Source of the DNA: an uncultured Collinsella sp. | GTDB lineage: Bacteria > Actinomycetota > Coriobacteriia > Coriobacteriales > Coriobacteriaceae | DNA: 8,024 nucleotides | Reading direction: 5' to 3' | Assembly (NCBI GenBank): GCA_900752425.1 | Contig: CAADVE010000062.1 | Location: 1 to 8,024, forward strand | Shown: in pieces, positions 6,458-8,024 of the stretch | How the letters are laid out: each line of letters begins with the position of its first letter | Position numbering within the stretch: the first letter of the stretch is position 1 | Position numbers and translations under genes: made by a program | The notes under the pieces: generated by a model | The model's database searches: none | What the model saw: the letters and a program-made list of their open reading frames with translations, nothing else | Told to the model about the DNA's origin: nothing

Positions 6458-6486
6458 GGGGGCTAGCAATCTACGATTTCTACCCC
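6458..6486 (-). terminator. Short hairpin after the lysR-type gene
   Basis: On the minus strand GGGGTAG can pair with CTA-gc-CCCC around a 13-base loop, just past the regulator's stop codon. No T-run follows, so it is a weak terminator at best. It contains CTAGCAATCTAC, which is eleven-twelfths identical to CTAGAAATCTAC in the palindrome at 3817-3828. Confidence 0.3.
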
Positions 6487-6498
6487 GTCTTCCGACAG

Positions 6499-7401
6499 TT
6501 AGTTGGCATGGATGATGCGGTTGAGCTCGTCGAGGTATTGCTGCAAGAGGGGAGAGGGCTTGCGCTCGTCGTGCATGATATAGCCTACGTGCATCGTTGG
6601 GGCGTCTGCTAACGGGATCGATGCCATACCCCATTGCATTTCATTGGAGAGGACACCGGTCGACAGGGTGTAACCGTTCGACGTGATAAGTAAGTTAGTA
6701 AGTGTTCCGCGGTCCGAGATTCGTATGTTGCGGTCGCAAGGGATATAGCTAAAAGGTTCCTCGGCGTAATAGAAGGAGTTCGAGGCGCCTTGCTCAAAGC
6801 TGTAGCGCGTATAGGGTGTAAGGTCGGCAAGGGACAGCTGAGGGCGGCGTGCGAGCGGGTGGCGCTCGCTAACGAAGACGTGGACCGTCGCGTCGAAGAG
6901 GGGATGGAAGCTTGCGCGGGCATCGGCGAAGGCCCTCTGCAGAACGCGGGCGTTAAAGTCATCCAGATACAGAATGCCGATATCGCTGCGAAATGCGCGG
7001 ACGTCATCGATGATCTGCGATGTGGTGGTCTCGCGCATGATGAACTCGAACTTGCTGTCGCGGCAGCGCTCGACCACGTTGACAAAGGCCTCGACCGAAA
7101 AGGCGTAGTGCTGGGCGGAAATGGCGAGGCGGGCTTGCGGGGTGCCGCCGTCCTCGTAGCGCGCCTCGAGCATGTCGGCCTGCTCTACGACCTGGCGCGC
7201 ATAGCCCAAAAGCTCGGTGCCGTCGTTGGTGAGCGTGACGCCGCGGCTGGAGCGCGTAAAGATCTCCAGGTGGAGCTCCTGTTCCAGGCTTTTGACGGCG
7301 TTTGAGATGTTGGACTGAGCGGTATAGAGGCGTTGAGCTGCGGCATTGATTGAGCCGGACTCTGCTACGGCGATCAGGAAACGAAGCTGCTGGAGGGTCA
7401 T
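6499..7401 (-). CDS. LysR-type transcriptional regulator, likely regulator of metY
   Basis: A 300-residue LysR-family regulator of standard length. The N-terminal winged helix-turn-helix is clear (MTLQQLRFLIAVAESGSI, NAAAQRLYTAQSNISNAVKSLEQELHLEIFTRSSRGVTLT, residues 1-58), followed by the linker helix to about 90. The two-lobed effector domain begins at ARLAISAQHYAFSVEAF; FRSDIGILYLDD and the second-lobe VHVFVSERHPLA are typical positions. ATG 7401 follows AAAGGA by eight bases. It is divergent from metY, and an ATC-N9-GAT site lies between them at about -66 from the predicted metY start. It therefore probably activates metY in response to a sulfur-assimilation metabolite. A minus-strand TATAGA (7425-7430) inside that site would let it repress itself. 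The effector and the role are inferred from context. Confidence 0.9.
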   Translation of the reverse strand: MTLQQLRFLIAVAESGSINAAAQRLYTAQSNISNAVKSLEQELHLEIFTRSSRGVTLTNDGTELLGYARQVVEQADMLEARYEDGGTPQARLAISAQHYAFSVEAFVNVVERCRDSKFEFIMRETTTSQIIDDVRAFRSDIGILYLDDFNARVLQRAFADARASFHPLFDATVHVFVSERHPLARRPQLSLADLTPYTRYSFEQGASNSFYYAEEPFSYIPCDRNIRISDRGTLTNLLITSNGYTLSTGVLSNEMQWGMASIPLADAPTMHVGYIMHDERKPSPLLQQYLDELNRIIHAN

Positions 7402-7420
7402 CGGCGCCGTCCTTTCGAGC

Positions 7421-7441
7421 GTTATCTATAAAACCGATAAC
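7421..7441. promoter_or_regulatory. LysR-type recognition site, ATC-N9-GAT
   Basis: GTTATC-N9-GATAAC is a perfect 6-bp-arm dyad containing both the general LysR T-N11-A motif (T7425, A7437) and the ATC-N9-GAT form known from NodD-type sites. Its centre (7431) is about 66 bases before the predicted metY transcription start, the standard position of a LysR recognition site for activation. It overlaps a possible -10 of the regulator's own gene. Confidence 0.7.
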
Positions 7442-7461
7442 AGGTTAGCGCTTTTAAGTGA

Positions 7462-7490
7462 TTGACCGAGCGAAACAATGCTCGTACTAT
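7462..7490 (+). promoter_or_regulatory. Sigma-70-type promoter of metY
   Basis: TTGACC (7462-7467) and TACTAT (7485-7490) are separated by exactly 17 bases, giving a predicted start near 7497. The spacer is almost filled by CGAGC-N8-GCTCG (7467-7484), a second dyad that could bind another regulator or be chance. Confidence 0.65.
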
Positions 7491-7496
7491 TCAAAA

Positions 7497-7674
7497 CACA
7501 CAAAGGCGGTAGGTAATTAAACCGACCACGGAACCGGGATGCGAAAGGAGGCCCGCATATGAATTGCTTACCAAGACGAATGCCGGGCTCCTGTTTGCGC
7601 CCGTCGGCGTGATCAGGAGACAGCGACTTACTTCTCTCTAATTAATTTACTTTTGTTCGATCAAGGAGATCATC
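7497..7674 (+). promoter_or_regulatory. Structured metY 5' leader with mutually exclusive pairings
   Basis: The leader runs about 178 nt from the predicted start to metY. GGTAGGTAATT (7509-7519) can pair with AATTGCTTACC (7562-7572) with one mismatch and one wobble. AGGAG-g-CCCG-CAT (7546-7558) can pair with ATG-c-CGGG-CTCCT (7580-7592), hiding the ribosome site of the small leader ORF. The same CTCCTG (7588-7593) can instead pair with CAGGAG (7614-7619) around a CGCC/GGCG hairpin, or with the metY ribosome site AGGAG (7664-7668). ATGCG (7539-7543) can also pair with CGCAT (7554-7558). No T-run suggests termination, so control of translation is more likely. It matches no riboswitch class I can recognise. 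Confidence 0.55.
7559..7612 (+). CDS. Candidate 17-residue leader peptide upstream of metY, two cysteines
   Basis: ATG 7559 to TGA 7612 encodes MNCLPRRMPGSCLRPSA. It is preceded by AAAGGAGG (7544-7551) at seven bases' spacing, as strong a ribosome site as any in the window, which is the main reason to think it is translated. Cysteine codons are TGC (third) and TGT (twelfth). The stretch TTA-CCA-AGA-CGA holds codons that should be uncommon in such GC-rich DNA and could slow ribosomes. The twelfth codon overlaps the CTCCTG segment that pairs with other leader parts, and the stop codon is one base before CAGGAG. A ribosome paused here would change the fold. It reads like a cysteine-responsive attenuator peptide for metY, whose pathway competes for sulfide and makes homocysteine. 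It is too short to prove by sequence alone. Confidence 0.55.
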   Translation: MNCLPRRMPGSCLRPSA

Positions 7675-8024
7675 ATGAGCCAGTTCATCAACAACCCCGA
7701 GCACACCTTTGGTTTCGATACCCTGCAGCTTCACGTTGGCCAGGAGAGCGCCGATCCCGCATCCGACTCCCGCGCCGTGCCTATCTACCAGACCACGAGC
7801 TATGTGTTCCGCAACTCCCAGCACGCCGCCGACCGCTTTGGTCTTGCCGACGCCGGTAACATCTACGGCCGTCTGACCAACTCCACCCAGGGCGTCTTCG
7901 AGGACCGTATCGCCGCACTCGAGGGTGGTGTGGCAGGTCTTGCCGTCGCCTCCGGTGCCGCTGCCATCACCTATACCCTGCAGGCACTTGCCCAGGCTGG
8001 TGACCACGTGGTCGCCCAGAAGAC
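7675..8024 (+). CDS. metY: O-acetylhomoserine sulfhydrylase (MetY), 3' end outside window
   Basis: A PLP enzyme of the Cys/Met metabolism family that joins O-acetylhomoserine and sulfide to give homocysteine and acetate, the direct-sulfhydrylation route to methionine. The 116 visible residues cover the N-terminal arm and start of the large domain: FDTLQLHVGQESADPASDSRAVPIYQTTSYVF, then NIYGRLTNSTQGVFEDRIAALEGG, where the tyrosine and arginine of YGR are the phosphate-contacting residues supplied to the partner subunit, and VASGAAAITYTLQALAQAGDHVV. The PLP lysine lies beyond the edge. NST replaces the commoner NPT, which is frequent in MetY rather than MetB/MetC. ATG 7675 follows AAGGAG by six bases. 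It has its own promoter and long leader, and is divergent from a LysR-type regulator. Cystathionine enzymes are the main alternative and fit less well. Confidence 0.9.
   Translation, partial: MSQFINNPEHTFGFDTLQLHVGQESADPASDSRAVPIYQTTSYVFRNSQHAADRFGLADAGNIYGRLTNSTQGVFEDRIAALEGGVAGLAVASGAAAITYTLQALAQAGDHVVAQK

Noticed and set aside
6463..6486. Cas12a-like repeat (ATTTCTAC/GTAGAT resemblance)
   Set aside because: Only a single short resemblance is present, with no repeated units, spacers or cas genes.
7500..7640. Cobalamin or SAM riboswitch in the metY leader
   Set aside because: GGAACCGGG, CCCGCA and ATCAGGAGAC faintly recall the cobalamin aptamer, but the ACTGT segment, the GGTG-AAA-TCC core and the final CAGG/CCTG hairpin are absent. 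SAM-I, SAM-II and SAM-IV cores do not match either. No T-box AGGGTGG-ACCGCG sequence is present.
7642..8007. 121-codon minus-strand frame over metY
   Set aside because: It is antisense to the well-recognised start of MetY and shows no domain.

Overview
The window is GC-rich, gene-dense bacterial DNA with short intergenic gaps and good Shine-Dalgarno sites. Protein style, GC content and gene mix point to an actinobacterium of the class Coriobacteriia, most likely Collinsella or a close relative. This is a judgement from recalled family sequences, not from a search. No tRNA, rRNA, CRISPR array, insertion sequence or phage gene was seen.

Layout, left to right. (1) Positions 1-701, minus strand: a YgjP/SprT-type metallopeptidase, cut by the window edge, whose zinc-binding HExxH motif reads RELAP. 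(2) 776-1789, minus: a cytosolic M19 (renal-dipeptidase-type) dipeptidase, separated from gene 1 by a strong hairpin. (3) Divergent from it, a tight two-gene plus-strand operon: a SlyD-like FKBP prolyl isomerase without the His-rich metal tail (1910-2338), then a UreE-like protein (2342-2920), closed by an intrinsic terminator. (4) A Cof-type HAD phosphatase (3004-3801, plus) converges on a PerR-like Fur-family repressor (3879-4259, minus). Their stop codons form the two ends of one long imperfect palindrome. (5) A coupled minus-strand pair, a Gfo/Idh/MocA oxidoreductase (4734-5840) followed by an acylphosphatase-domain protein (4321-4731). (6) Ribonuclease HI (5914-6399, minus). (7) A LysR-type regulator (6499-7401, minus) divergent from metY, O-acetylhomoserine sulfhydrylase (7675 to the edge, plus).

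The most interesting part is the 273-base lysR-metY intergenic region. It holds, in order, an ATC-N9-GAT LysR box, a good sigma-70 promoter (TTGACC, 17 bases, TACTAT) that puts the box at about -66, and a leader of about 178 nt. The leader carries an unannotated 17-codon ORF with a near-perfect Shine-Dalgarno (AAAGGAGG) encoding MNCLPRRMPGSCLRPSA, which has two cysteine codons. One CTCCT segment inside this ORF can pair with any of three AGGAG segments: the ORF's own ribosome site, a segment just past its stop codon, or the metY ribosome site. This looks like a leader-peptide attenuator sensing cysteine, or a related translational switch, layered on LysR control of sulfide incorporation into homocysteine.

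The other genes are housekeeping or accessory functions with no evident shared pathway, except that the SlyD-like/UreE-like pair suggests nickel handling or a repurposed chaperone pair. No stretch over 300 bases lacks a gene.
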